Positions 55,550 through 63,982 are shown, numbered from the stretch's first letter. The stretch is DNA of 64,000 nt from Candidatus Accumulibacter cognatus (GCA_013414765.1 CP058708.1:863553-927552), one strand, 5' to 3'. Made by a program: numbers and translations. Notes: generated by a model not told the origin, from the sequence alone.

Positions 55550-58526
55550 CGTCGGCCTCCATGATCTCGGGCAGGATGTGCACCACACGCGGGCGCCCTT
55601 CTCCGGGAACACTCGCCCTGACCAAGCCGGGGCGATTGGCTTCGCTTCCCTTCTCGATAAAGCCACGGGCCAGCAGAAGGCGGGCAACGGCGATCGGATC
55701 GTTACCCTTGCACACACGGGCGCGCCACGCCTCGTAAGAAACGAAGTAGTGCACCTGATCCTTCACGCTGTCATGCTTGCGCCAGCCGGCCCGGTCGGAC
55801 CTTACGGGTGCGTGCGTGTCGGTCATGCTCGGCCGCTCCCAATCGGTAAAGGCCGATTCTCCGTAGCGGCTCAAGAACTCACGCACCTGCCTGAGTATGG
55901 CGCGCTCTTCGTGATTCCCTTCACCGCCCCGATTGTCAAGCCAGGCCATAAAGCAGCCGCCAACGGCCTTCAGGGCCTCACCTTGATTCCAGCCGGTGAT
56001 TCCCCATTGCGTCGCCAGCTCGCCGGCCACACCGACAAGTGCGAAACGCGACGCCACCCGCCGCGCTTGCCCGCTGGCGTTCTCGGACAGATATCGCCGC
56101 TCGAACGCGCGCACCCCTTCGTGCACGGTACCGGCAAGTGAACCGGGAGCCTCGGATACCAAGCGCTTCAGCCACCCTACCCAGGCACTGCCGTAATGCC
56201 GTCGCGTCGCATGATCAATCGCCTTTGCAAACTCCGCACCGCTGGCGCTCTCGTGCAGGTCCTCGAACAGCCCCAGACCTTTGCCAGCATCGGCGGGAAT
56301 TTCGGCCAGGCGAAGCTCTTGGCCGGCCCGCGTTTGCCTGCCCGCTTCGGCCATGTGCTGCGCCAGGCCAATTTCGCCAGAAGAGAGGAACAACAGGCGC
56401 CAGTGAGACCGCGCCCGCATTCCGCCGCCCCTCCCCGCGCGCGCCTTCCCGCTACCATTGGCAAGCATATAGGCCACTTCGCCGGCCTCGCGAGCGTCCA
56501 ACTGCGCCAGCTCATCAAGCAGCAGAGGCGCGTCACAATACTGCATGGCCAGACCTTCAAGACCGTTTGACGTGGCGCGCCAGCGCTGCATGTATTTCTC
56601 ACTGCCGCACACGCTGGCGGCAACACGCAGGGCCATGGTCTTGCCGTCGCTGGAATGGCTGCGCAGATGGAAACCGCCGGACTCGGCGCCAGCCAGATGC
56701 AACAGTGGCGAAGCAAAGGCCAGGGATACCGCGAAAACCAGCCGGGAATTGCCCGCACAGCGGCGCGCTACGCCCTCCTTCCATTCGGCCAGCGTGCCCC
56801 GTTGGCGGTAAGTGTTCCCGTCCGGGGCATCGCTCTCGAAAATCCACTCTTCACCCCCATTGCCGAAAGCACGATCCGGGAGAACAAACGCGCGGCCGTC
56901 GTCGGAATCGTGCCAACCGGTTCGATTGGTCACTCTGGCGCGCTTCTTCGGGTTCGCCGTTTGCAGGTACTCAATCAGAAGCGGCCGGCCGCGCGGCGCG
57001 ATCTTCAGACCGCGATCGAACAGCAGTCCGGATGCCTCCAACCCTTCGCCGTTGAACGTCCGCGCGGGGATTATCTCCCGGTGCGGACGCCCGTCCGGAT
57101 CTTCAAAGCCGACCAACAACCCCCAGCCAGCGCTATGCTCATCCCGCACACTGGCGAGGATGTCCACGGGCGAGGAAATCCAGCGGGGTGCCGCTGGAAC
57201 GCCATCCTTCACGTCGACAAACCATACGCCACGATCATCAAGACGAAAACCACGGCGCGGCGCCTTGTCTTTGCCTGTGGCGCCCGCCGTCTCGCCGGTC
57301 GCCTCGTCGCTCGCTGCCGGCGTCTTCGCGGCAAAGTCGTAGACGCGACAGCCCCCGCTCGGCGCTTCCTGACCGTCTGCATGGGCCTCGTTCTCGACGG
57401 GTGCCAGCACGCGAGCCGCCGGCTTCGTGTCGGCACAGTCAGACAGCAACTCACCGGCGTCGATCAGCAGGGACAGGTGCGCCGCGCTCCACCCCCTATC
57501 GATCAGGTCGGCAGCGTCGTCACCATCGGCCAGCGGCTTACCCGGCGTCAGTTCAGGCTTGCCGTTCTCACCGCTGGCGACCTTGGCCAAGGCGCCGAGA
57601 TTCACCCGATGCACCTCTGCGGCGCCGATCGCCTGCAGGCGATTGGCGACCCGCTGCATGGCCTTGGTGCCCGCTTCGTCCGCATCCGCCCACAGCCACA
57701 CCACACGCCCGGCCAAGGGCCGCCAATTGGCCTTGTCCACTGCATTGCCGCCACCCTGCCAGGCCATTACCACCGCATCCGGCAACAGCAGCGCCGCTGC
57801 GTCGCGGGCCTTTTCCCCCTCGGTCACGACAACCGGCGCGGCCGGCAGCGATACCAAGCGATCGAGCCCCAGCAAGGGGCGCGGTTCGCTCGGCGCCTTC
57901 CACTTCCAGACCATGCGCCCACTCGCCATCTTCCACAGCGACAGCGGGGCAAACTGCTTGCGCTCGCCGGTCGGTTCAAACCGGCAGTGGTGGAACATCA
58001 CCGCTCCCGACGAATCGACATAGACCCACCGGGCGGCCGGCTTGCCGTGTCTCGGGTGCAGCGCCGGAGGCGCCGGGGCGCCAAGAGGAATCGGCATGAC
58101 GCAGATCCCCTCTTCTGGCCCGGCAACCGGCTTGCTCGGCGCTTCGGTCGGCTTGGCCGGCGGCCGTGCTGCCGGTGCAGCGCCTGCCGCTTGACCGTCG
58201 CTTGTGGCGCGCCTCCGGCGGGCGTGTACTTCGACGCCCAACCGCTTGCCAAGCCGTTCGGCGGCCTCCATGTTGCTACAGTCCCACAGGTACGCGGCCA
58301 AGCTGATCAGGTCGCCGCCCTTGTCGCCCGTGGCGCCTTCCATCCAGGCGCCTTTGTCGCGATGGATGGAAAACGATCCGGGCTTGTGGTCATCCCGCTT
58401 CGGGTTGAGTGGCAGGTATTCCCGGCCGGAATTCTTGCCACCGGCCAGACCCAGGATATCCATGACCACATCGAAGCGAGCCAGTGCCGCCGTGGCAACC
58501 GGCTTGAACCCATCGTTACCCGCCAT
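55542..58526 (-). CDS. Toprim-DUF927 replication protein
   Basis: 994 residues from the ATG at 58526 (MAGNDGFKPVAT). The N-terminal part (about 40-110) resembles a DnaG-type zinc/primase leader (PGSFSIHRDKGAW, GDLISLAAYLWDC). A Toprim-like region at about 240-320 has VVTEGEKARDAAALLL and VWLWADADEAGTKA. The DUF927 ATPase domain (about 430-880) has a Walker-A-like SHSSDGKT and a Walker B PLLLDELAQLD. Such proteins act as primase-helicase replication proteins of integrative elements, like the alpha protein of P4. It follows three tiny overlapping genes, 11 bases of overlap with the last of them. The open frame above 58526 is not used. Confidence 0.88.
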   Translation of the reverse strand: MAGNDGFKPVATAALARFDVVMDILGLAGGKNSGREYLPLNPKRDDHKPGSFSIHRDKGAWMEGATGDKGGDLISLAAYLWDCSNMEAAERLGKRLGVEVHARRRRATSDGQAAGAAPAARPPAKPTEAPSKPVAGPEEGICVMPIPLGAPAPPALHPRHGKPAARWVYVDSSGAVMFHHCRFEPTGERKQFAPLSLWKMASGRMVWKWKAPSEPRPLLGLDRLVSLPAAPVVVTEGEKARDAAALLLPDAVVMAWQGGGNAVDKANWRPLAGRVVWLWADADEAGTKAMQRVANRLQAIGAAEVHRVNLGALAKVASGENGKPELTPGKPLADGDDAADLIDRGWSAAHLSLLIDAGELLSDCADTKPAARVLAPVENEAHADGQEAPSGGCRVYDFAAKTPAASDEATGETAGATGKDKAPRRGFRLDDRGVWFVDVKDGVPAAPRWISSPVDILASVRDEHSAGWGLLVGFEDPDGRPHREIIPARTFNGEGLEASGLLFDRGLKIAPRGRPLLIEYLQTANPKKRARVTNRTGWHDSDDGRAFVLPDRAFGNGGEEWIFESDAPDGNTYRQRGTLAEWKEGVARRCAGNSRLVFAVSLAFASPLLHLAGAESGGFHLRSHSSDGKTMALRVAASVCGSEKYMQRWRATSNGLEGLAMQYCDAPLLLDELAQLDAREAGEVAYMLANGSGKARAGRGGGMRARSHWRLLFLSSGEIGLAQHMAEAGRQTRAGQELRLAEIPADAGKGLGLFEDLHESASGAEFAKAIDHATRRHYGSAWVGWLKRLVSEAPGSLAGTVHEGVRAFERRYLSENASGQARRVASRFALVGVAGELATQWGITGWNQGEALKAVGGCFMAWLDNRGGEGNHEERAILRQVREFLSRYGESAFTDWERPSMTDTHAPVRSDRAGWRKHDSVKDQVHYFVSYEAWRARVCKGNDPIAVARLLLARGFIEKGSEANRPGLVRASVPGEGRPRVVHILPEIMEADDD

Positions 58527-58752
58527 CGGGATTTGCCTCGGCTTCCTCGGATTCTCGCAGAGCATCGGCGCACACGGCCAGAAGGTGCCCAGCGCCACGA
58601 GTGGCGCTCTCACTGCTCGTCACGGCGTCGGCCGAAGCCATCGCAAAAAACGCGTCAGACAGGAAGAACAGCACATCACGAACCGCTTGCCTTGTGTCCG
58701 GGCCGGGCTGGTCCATCATCCGCAACGGGTTACTTGAACAAGTCTTATCCAT
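58516..58752 (-). CDS. Small hypothetical protein (78 aa)
   Basis: ATG at 58752 after GGAGG. It overlaps the stop of the previous small gene and the start of the DUF927 gene. The sequence is partly helical, MDKTCSSNPLRMMDQPGP then DVLFFLSDAFFAMASADAV. It is the third of three tiny overlapping genes. P4 carries small genes (kil/eta, cnr) in this position before its primase, but no homology is visible. Confidence 0.65.
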   Translation of the reverse strand: MDKTCSSNPLRMMDQPGPDTRQAVRDVLFFLSDAFFAMASADAVTSSESATRGAGHLLAVCADALRESEEAEANPDGG

Positions 58753-59014
58753 GGCTGGCCTCCATGCTGTTGCTGACAACTGCGTCCACGAGGGCCTTGG
58801 CCATTTCAATGAGATACACGATTGCCCACTGCCGAGCCTCACCGGGTAACCGGTCAGAAGGCAATTCACTGGCCATATCACCGGCTGACGCCAGGAACAG
58901 CGACGCGCCTTCGAGCGCATCCGTCGGCGGCAAGCCTTCTCGGACGGTGAAATAGACGCTCGGCAAGCCAGCGGGCGCAAAGAAAGGCACGGAAACGGTA
59001 GTGTTCTCAGCCAC
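58745..59014 (-). CDS. Small hypothetical protein (89 aa)
   Basis: GTG start at 59014, just inside the previous stop (MAENTTVSVPFFAPAGLP). The C-terminal part is helical (LASAGDMASELPSDRL, WAIVYLIEMAKALVDAVV). Its stop overlaps the next start. I do not recognise it; the tight coupling is the main support. Confidence 0.65.
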   Translation of the reverse strand: MAENTTVSVPFFAPAGLPSVYFTVREGLPPTDALEGASLFLASAGDMASELPSDRLPGEARQWAIVYLIEMAKALVDAVVSNSMEASHG

Positions 59015-59309
59015 GGCACACCCCGCTTTCGGCAACGGAGAGGAACACCGCCAGAGCGGCCGGGATCTGGTCGGCACAGCCGAACACCGCATCCTGCAGC
59101 CCATACAAGCCGTCGAGCAGTTCGCCGGTAGCGCCGGCCACGTCTGGCGCCAAGTCGGGATTGACCACCAAGCAAGCCTGGTTGATGGCATCAGACAGCA
59201 CCAAGCCAGCCGCAGCCAGTGCGTGGATACCGGCAGATTCGAAATGGTCGAGCTTTTGCAGCGTGCGGGATTGGCGCGGGTCGGCGCCAAGAGGGTTTGA
59301 AGCAGCCAT
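59007..59309 (-). CDS. Small hypothetical protein (100 aa)
   Basis: ATG at 59309 preceded by GGAGG, which sits directly after the last leader repeat (59320-59334). The protein is MAASNPLGADPRQ followed by alternating helical segments (ESAGIHALAAAGLVLSDAI, TGELLDGLYGLQDAVF). It is the first gene of the replication operon and directly follows the structured leader, so its translation could be affected by that leader. Confidence 0.7.
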   Translation of the reverse strand: MAASNPLGADPRQSRTLQKLDHFESAGIHALAAAGLVLSDAINQACLVVNPDLAPDVAGATGELLDGLYGLQDAVFGCADQIPAALAVFLSVAESGVCRG

Positions 59310-59596
59310 TGCTGGCCTCCTATTGCTTTTGAGATTGAGAACCACCCGAAATGGGGTGGGGGTGCTCTCAACGCGCAATAGTGCGTCCGGGGCCTTGCGG
59401 CTACCCGACACCCCCATTGACCGGGCCCAATGTGCAGAAGCACGGCGGGCGGAATGAGGGGTGCAAAAATCCCGGCTTCGCAGCAAGGGTGCCGGGGTGC
59501 TGCTATTGCTTTTGAGAGAGCCTTGATTCTGCGCCGGTCTGGTCGACGGTGTCAACAGATGGCGCAGTAGTGGCCTGGTGGGCTTGGAATCCGGAC
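59310..59596 (-). promoter_or_regulatory. Structured leader with two repeats flanking a complementary copy (P4 seqA/B/C-like)
   Basis: On the minus strand, transcript order is CTCTCAAAAGCAATAG (59518-59503), then CTATTGCGCGTTGAGAG (59381-59365), then TCTCAAAAGCAATAG (59334-59320). The middle can pair with either flank as two 7-base helices, CTATTGC with GCAATAG and TTGAGAG with CTCTCAA (the last pair needs the outer C of the first copy). A hairpin CCACCC-CATTTC-GGGTGG lies beside it at 59343-59360. The last copy abuts the GGAGG of the 100-residue gene. P4 immunity uses a processed RNA (CI) whose seqB pairs with seqA and seqC in the same leader. The arrangement here matches, but no homology at base level has been tested. 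Confidence 0.6.
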
Positions 59597-60130
59597 TCAC
59601 TTCGCCACCGTCGACGGTTCGAGCAGATCGGCCAGCATATCCGGCACGGGGACGCCTTGAACCGCATCCATCGCCATCCGGTGCAGGGTGTCGTTATCCA
59701 GCGCATCCAGGCGAGAACCCAGCACCTGCAGTCGCATGGGCGCGCACAGTGCCATTTCCAGCACTATCCCAATTGGCGCAAGGTAAGACGATGAAACGCT
59801 GTCGCCGTAGTGTTCACGAAGAACGCGCAGCAGTTCCATCATGTCCGCAAGGAAGCCGCCGCAGGGGCACAGCGAACCGCCAGATGGTGTATCACCGTCA
59901 TAGCGGGAGAGCTTGAGGGCAGCAAACGCCATGACCATTGCGAGCGAGCCGCCCGCATACTCCTGGTCCTCTCGGTCGCCGGATTGGCTGGTTTGGTCCG
60001 GCGCAATCGGGAACCTGAACGGAAACTGCCGCGCGTCGGGAAGCTGGGAAAAAGACCACGAATCATCAGCATTGATGCTGAACACCAGCACCTTGCGCCA
60101 CTGTTCGAGCAAAGCGGCTTGAGCGTTCAT
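59597..60130 (-). CDS. Hypothetical protein, 177 aa, between AlpA and the leader
   Basis: The start ATG overlaps the AlpA stop (ATGA). The body includes a CPCGGFLADMMELLRVLREHYGDSV segment. It has no recognised domain. It lies before the leader, so a transcript from alpA would cross it into the replication operon. Confidence 0.65.
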   Translation of the reverse strand: MNAQAALLEQWRKVLVFSINADDSWSFSQLPDARQFPFRFPIAPDQTSQSGDREDQEYAGGSLAMVMAFAALKLSRYDGDTPSGGSLCPCGGFLADMMELLRVLREHYGDSVSSSYLAPIGIVLEMALCAPMRLQVLGSRLDALDNDTLHRMAMDAVQGVPVPDMLADLLEPSTVAK

Positions 60131-60381
60131 ACTGCACTGTCAGTCTTTTCGCCCGTGGTGTTCTGCTTGGCTTCGGCGATACGCGCCGCGATCCAACTAT
60201 CTACAGATGCAGAGGGAAGGGCGGAAGAACGGGCGCTTAGCTTTACCAGCGGGCCAAGGCGCTTGGCCCGAATCTCTCGATAAACACCGGAAATTGAACA
60301 TCCCATACGCCGGGCTGCTGCGGGAACTTTTTCAAGCGCTGGCGTTGGCGCCTGAGCCGTCGAACGACTGATCTGTAACAT
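60127..60381 (-). CDS. AlpA-type transcriptional regulator
   Basis: 84 residues with an AlpA/MerR-like helix-turn-helix (about 18-70; RRMGCSISGVYREIRAKRLGPLVKLSARSSALPSASVDSWI). AlpA proteins control integration or excision genes in P4-like and cryptic elements. A TTGACA -35 box on the minus strand (60461-60456) lies upstream, but no good -10 was found. Overlaps the next gene by 4 bases. Confidence 0.8.
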   Translation of the reverse strand: MLQISRSTAQAPTPALEKVPAAARRMGCSISGVYREIRAKRLGPLVKLSARSSALPSASVDSWIAARIAEAKQNTTGEKTDSAV

Positions 60382-60486
60382 CGTTTCTCCTTCACGTTAT
60401 AGCCGCTTGTGCCGGGGTGGCGCAGGGCATGTCGTGAAGCTTACCGACGCAGATCTGTCAATAAAATTTGCGAGGCTTTAGAAAAA

Positions 60487-61194
60487 TCATTTTTCTGCTT
60501 GGTCTGCTATTTTCTTCGGACGGCCACGTTTCCCTTTCACTTGCTCCGGGGCAACCTCTCTGGCGCAACCCTCGACCCATTCGAGCGAGTACTTTCTCAC
60601 GTAGCAGCTTAGGTCATTGTGTTGCGCCACGCCATGCGGTCCGGTATTTGTCATCGTAGGGTTTTTCTCCCACAACGCTAAACACTTGCCTTGGCAGTCT
60701 GCTCTGTCCTGCTGTGCCTCAGTCTTCTTACCGGCTCCTTCGGTTTGCTTCCCAATGACAACCCCGCCTGTTCTCAGCCATTCGTCGATGTAGGGATATC
60801 TTCCCGGTTTGGCACCTCGGCAGTTGAGCCAGTCGGCGCAAGCTTGCCGGTCGACACGATACAAAGTCTTGTCACGGGATCTCTCTATGTGGAAGGTGCC
60901 AACCCGTCTCCAGAATTCGTCGACATGATCCGTCATAGTAGATTTCCCCTGTATCTTCACAGGGCGAACAGAGAGCCTGCCTGCCCGGATAGCTTCGGCG
61001 ACAAGCTTTTTCGCGTCGCTGTACTCGGTCTTATGCTCACCCTGCCAGCCGCCGGCCATCAATGCTGCTACTTGATCTGGCGAGAATTCTATTGGCCAGT
61101 CGGGAGAACGGAAGTTGGCAATACGTTTGGCCCTGATGAGCAGCTCGTCAGGGAGCATCTCATCCAAGCCTTTCTTGGGGCGACTGTCCGCCAT
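60487..61194 (-). CDS. Hypothetical protein with C-terminal AT-hook-like tail
   Basis: 235 residues from the ATG at 61194 (MADSRPKKGLDEML). An internal segment (SPDQVAALMAGGWQGEHKTEYSD) resembles phage regulator folds, but no family is certain. The C-terminus EVAPEQVKGKRGRPKKIADQ has the GRP core of an AT-hook. The start could lie 10 codons upstream. The 225-base gap upstream (61195-61419) has no gene. Confidence 0.65.
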   Translation of the reverse strand: MADSRPKKGLDEMLPDELLIRAKRIANFRSPDWPIEFSPDQVAALMAGGWQGEHKTEYSDAKKLVAEAIRAGRLSVRPVKIQGKSTMTDHVDEFWRRVGTFHIERSRDKTLYRVDRQACADWLNCRGAKPGRYPYIDEWLRTGGVVIGKQTEGAGKKTEAQQDRADCQGKCLALWEKNPTMTNTGPHGVAQHNDLSCYVRKYSLEWVEGCAREVAPEQVKGKRGRPKKIADQAEK

Positions 61195-61419
61195 TGGTCC
61201 GCGCTCCTTCGTGCGCTCCTTCAATGGGGTGCCCCGGCAGACGGGTGAAGGTGTCCCGCTTTTCGGTTCGCGGGCCTATCCGGGGCAAAACTCTAGTCAC
61301 GTCTCGGCGCCGATGTCTGGCACCACTTCAAGAAACTGCCGCTACCTCAGTCGCTGGGCGCCCGGCGAGCGCCGCCCGCCAGCGTCCGGGACGCACGGGA
61401 AGCCGGCCCGTGCTTCATG

Positions 61420-61857
61420 CTATGCCGCAATCCGCCAGCCGTTTTCACTCTCTTCGGCGGTCATCCGTGCGTGCTCCGCATGATCGGTGTTGCTGATGCG
61501 CTCGATTGTCGAACGGATCGGGACGTTTCCGCCGATGTGCTCCAGGTAGATCAGCCGGATCATCCGATCGGCGGTCTTCGGCACGCGCCCCGTCTTTTCC
61601 CATTTGGCGACAGCTTGATCAGCGGTGCCGAGAAGTTCCCCGAGAGCGCGTTGTGACAAGTCCATTTCCTTGCGCAAGAAGCGCAGTTCGGCGCCAGTAA
61701 TCCAGGCTTTCTTGGCAAGCGTTTCGCCGATCGCCCGATGGAGACCGGCAACGTCATGAATCGCCACGCCTGAGCCATAACTGGTTTCCACAATCTCATA
61801 GCCGCTAGCCAGCCAGATGTTGTGCAGCCCGCTTTCCGTATAGTGGTATTCGCTCAT
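61420..61857 (-). CDS. Helix-turn-helix antitoxin-like protein
   Basis: 145 residues. The N-terminal half (MSEYHYTESGLHNIWLASGYEIV, GVAIHDVAGLHRAIG) is like MqsA-type or 'YgiT-like' antitoxins. The C-terminal half has an XRE helix-turn-helix (AELRFLRKEMDLSQRALGELLGTADQAVAKWEK). Its start overlaps the DUF4258 stop by 4 bases. Together they look like a type II toxin-antitoxin pair with the toxin first, as in mqsRA. Toxin activity has not been shown. Confidence 0.75.
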   Translation of the reverse strand: MSEYHYTESGLHNIWLASGYEIVETSYGSGVAIHDVAGLHRAIGETLAKKAWITGAELRFLRKEMDLSQRALGELLGTADQAVAKWEKTGRVPKTADRMIRLIYLEHIGGNVPIRSTIERISNTDHAEHARMTAEESENGWRIAA

Positions 61858-62180
61858 CTCATCACCGTAACGACAATGCAGTAATCCCCGTTTTCCTTCC
61901 TTTCAAGTACCACAGCAACCGCAATCACGTCGCCGGCGCAGCGGTGCGTCACCGTCGCTTTCCAGTCGCCACGATGCGTCAGGTGAGCCGGTTCGCTGAC
62001 CGTTCCCTTTTGCAGGCAAGAAATGACCTGATTCAGGTTAATCTTGCGCTCGCGCATCCGCTGCTTGGCGTGCTGGACAACCACCACCCTCGACGAGTCC
62101 GCCGCTGCCTGACGCAGACGCTTGAGGAAATTGGCGTCGTTCAAGGCGAATGGCAGAGCAGAGACCGTATTTGCGTTCAT
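61854..62180 (-). CDS. DUF4258 protein, candidate toxin
   Basis: 108 residues from the ATG at 62180, after TATAGGA. The DUF4258 core is VVVVQHAKQRMRERKINLNQVISCL with an HAxxRMxER pattern, and a C-terminal VIAVAVVLERKENGDYCIVVTVM. Related small domains resemble RelE-type toxins. Its stop overlaps the antitoxin-like start. A palindrome just upstream (62182-62198) suggests autoregulation. Confidence 0.7.
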   Translation of the reverse strand: MNANTVSALPFALNDANFLKRLRQAAADSSRVVVVQHAKQRMRERKINLNQVISCLQKGTVSEPAHLTHRGDWKATVTHRCAGDVIAVAVVLERKENGDYCIVVTVMR

Positions 62181-62181
62181 T

Positions 62182-62198
62182 CCTATATATTGTATAGG
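62182..62198. promoter_or_regulatory. Palindromic operator candidate
   Basis: CCTATA-TATTG-TATAGG: two 6-base arms around a 5-base centre, two bases before the DUF4258 start. It overlaps an AT-rich -10-like region, as expected for toxin-antitoxin autorepression. Confidence 0.5.
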
Positions 62199-62613
62199 TT
62201 TTGAACGACATAGCAAGGCGTCAAGGCGCGCGTGCCGATTACCGGCAGTCGCCAACGGCGCCGGGCACATCCGCCGTCGACCGCCATCCGAGCCAGTCCG
62301 CCGGCAAGATCATTGTCGACAGCAAGTACACCAGCCGGCCAGAATACGCCAGGCGCGCACCACGGGCCAAGCCGATGAAGCCCCCGGCACCTCGATCGCT
62401 ACCTACTGCCAGCGGCGCCCGGTTCAGACGGCAGTCGCTCGCGATCCCGGCAGCCGGCCGGCCAAGGTACTGCCAGCCGCACGCCCATAGGCCAAGCCGA
62501 TTAAGCCAGGCGCCATCGCCGTCAACGCCACCCTCTGTTCAATTAAAGCCCATTGCGCGCGCAGCCGATGCCGCAGCGGGGATAGCTTCGCGCAGTAATC
62601 TGCATTACCAAAC
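62199..62613. other. Gap without genes between the toxin-antitoxin pair and integrase
   Basis: 415 bases, GC-rich, with no good coding frame. It has loose internal repetition of GGCCAAGCCGAT (62365 and 62490). A 14-base match to the left array flank (GGGCCAAGCCGATG at 46501) occurs at 62364. Confidence 0.5.
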
Positions 62614-63873
62614 TCATACGGCGGCGCGCCGCAAGGGGATAACGTTCCATTCGTTTCCTGTCTCACAAGCCACGATGAAAGCTGACCACAGCTCTAGCGC
62701 CTTGCGACGCTCGCTCAGGTAATCATGCTGATCGTATACGGCTACCAGTCCGCCAAGGGAGTGATTCAGGCATCGTTCAGCGACGAGAATGTCGACGCCC
62801 ATTGCACCCAAGTGGCTGCGGGCCGTCGATCGCAAGTCATGCGGGGTGAAACGACGGCACTTATCCCCCAGGGAGCGGCACAGGCGATTGATTGCGACGT
62901 TCAGGGTGCTTGCTTCCATCGGTCTATCCCCGTCCGAGTCGTTGAACCGCGTTCGCACTGGCAGTACGAAGCGAGACCTGAAAGCGATCGTTTGCAGATC
63001 GATGAACCAGCCGGCAACTGGATCGGTGAGTGGAATCACGAAGCGTTTTCTGTTCTTCGACAACCCGGGAGGGATGGTCCATTCCCGCCGTTCAAGGTCA
63101 ATGTGCGACCATTCGGCCAGGGTCAATTCGCCGATTCGCGTACAGGTCGCAAGAAGTACCTTGATAGCCAGCTCGTTGCTTCGGCCAATCGACGGCAGCG
63201 CCGGGAGCATGGCCCGCAACTCGGATTCGTTCAGCATGATGCGAGTGCGATTCACGGGCCGTGGACCAATGACCGCTCTGCCTGTGACATGGGCGCAGGG
63301 GCTGGCCTCGATCACATGCCGCGCGACGGCGTGCGCGAACATTTCACGCAGGACCATCAGCACCAGCCGTGCAACGTGCAGGGACTTGGCCGCCGCTGCC
63401 TCGGTGATGTCCACAATATCCGCCGGCGAGACGTCCACAGCCGGCCGGTTCCCAATCACCTTGACAACGTGGTCGCGAAGTTGCTGGCGCCGTTGCGAAA
63501 CCGTCGAGGTCGCCAGACGGCCGGTTATCTTCTCCAGGTAGTCGTCTGCCAAGCGGCGAACGGTCCATGCACGTTCTCGTTCCTGCCTGTTCCGCTGCTT
63601 CTCTCTCGCCACATCCTCACCCTGCTGGATTCTCGCGCGTAGTTTGGTTGCCTCTTTGCGAGCGGCTGCCAGGGAGGTATCAGGATACTTGCCGATCGTG
63701 ACTTCTCTCTGCGCCTTCACGCTTGGCAGCCGGTAACGCAAGACCCACGATCCCGACTTCTCCGCCGCTTGCTTCGCGCTCATGGTGAAGGTGAGCCCGT
63801 CGCCGTCCGACTTGGCAACAGCGGCGCCGGCAGCGATCAGGTTCCGGATCTGAACATCAGACAGAATTCCCAT
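62614..63873 (-). CDS. int: Tyrosine integrase with Arm DNA-binding domain
   Basis: 419 residues from the ATG at 63873, preceded by GGAGGG. The DUF4102-type arm-binding domain (about 5-85), a SAM-like core-binding domain (about 100-180) and a catalytic domain (about 205-385) are present. Catalytic residues are visible in ATCTRIGELTLAEW (Arg), TPHDLRSTARSHL (His, Arg), LNHS (His) and VAVYDQHDY (Tyr). It integrates and excises the element at an attachment site. It is last in the window and reads leftwards, so the integrase end of the element is at or beyond the right edge. Confidence 0.92.
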   Translation of the reverse strand: MGILSDVQIRNLIAAGAAVAKSDGDGLTFTMSAKQAAEKSGSWVLRYRLPSVKAQREVTIGKYPDTSLAAARKEATKLRARIQQGEDVAREKQRNRQERERAWTVRRLADDYLEKITGRLATSTVSQRRQQLRDHVVKVIGNRPAVDVSPADIVDITEAAAAKSLHVARLVLMVLREMFAHAVARHVIEASPCAHVTGRAVIGPRPVNRTRIMLNESELRAMLPALPSIGRSNELAIKVLLATCTRIGELTLAEWSHIDLERREWTIPPGLSKNRKRFVIPLTDPVAGWFIDLQTIAFRSRFVLPVRTRFNDSDGDRPMEASTLNVAINRLCRSLGDKCRRFTPHDLRSTARSHLGAMGVDILVAERCLNHSLGGLVAVYDQHDYLSERRKALELWSAFIVACETGNEWNVIPLRRAAV

Positions 63874-63960
63874 GACACCCTCCGGTCGGGCCACTCACCG
63901 CCGCCGCGCAGGCTGTGCTGGGCATTCCACATTCTGCACACAGGTAGGCATTTTGGCCAC

Positions 63961-63982
63961 TGTCCCAAGTTTCTGTGGGACG
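63961..63982. promoter_or_regulatory. TGTCCCA/TGGGAC boxes upstream of the integrase
   Basis: TGTCCCA (63961-63967) and the near-match TGGGACG (63976-63982) face each other 87-109 bases upstream of the integrase start. The minus strand here, GTCCCACAGAAACTTGGGACA then GTGGCC, resembles GTCCCAAGAGATTGGGACA then CTGGCC at 46395-46418. They are candidate arm sites. Confidence 0.45.

Noticed and set aside
56655-58955. 766-residue plus-strand protein
   Set aside because: Antisense shadow of the DUF927 gene.
60433-60461. Full sigma-70 promoter for alpA
   Set aside because: A good TTGACA is present, but the -10 at 17 bases spacing is TTCACG, so it is only mentioned with AlpA.
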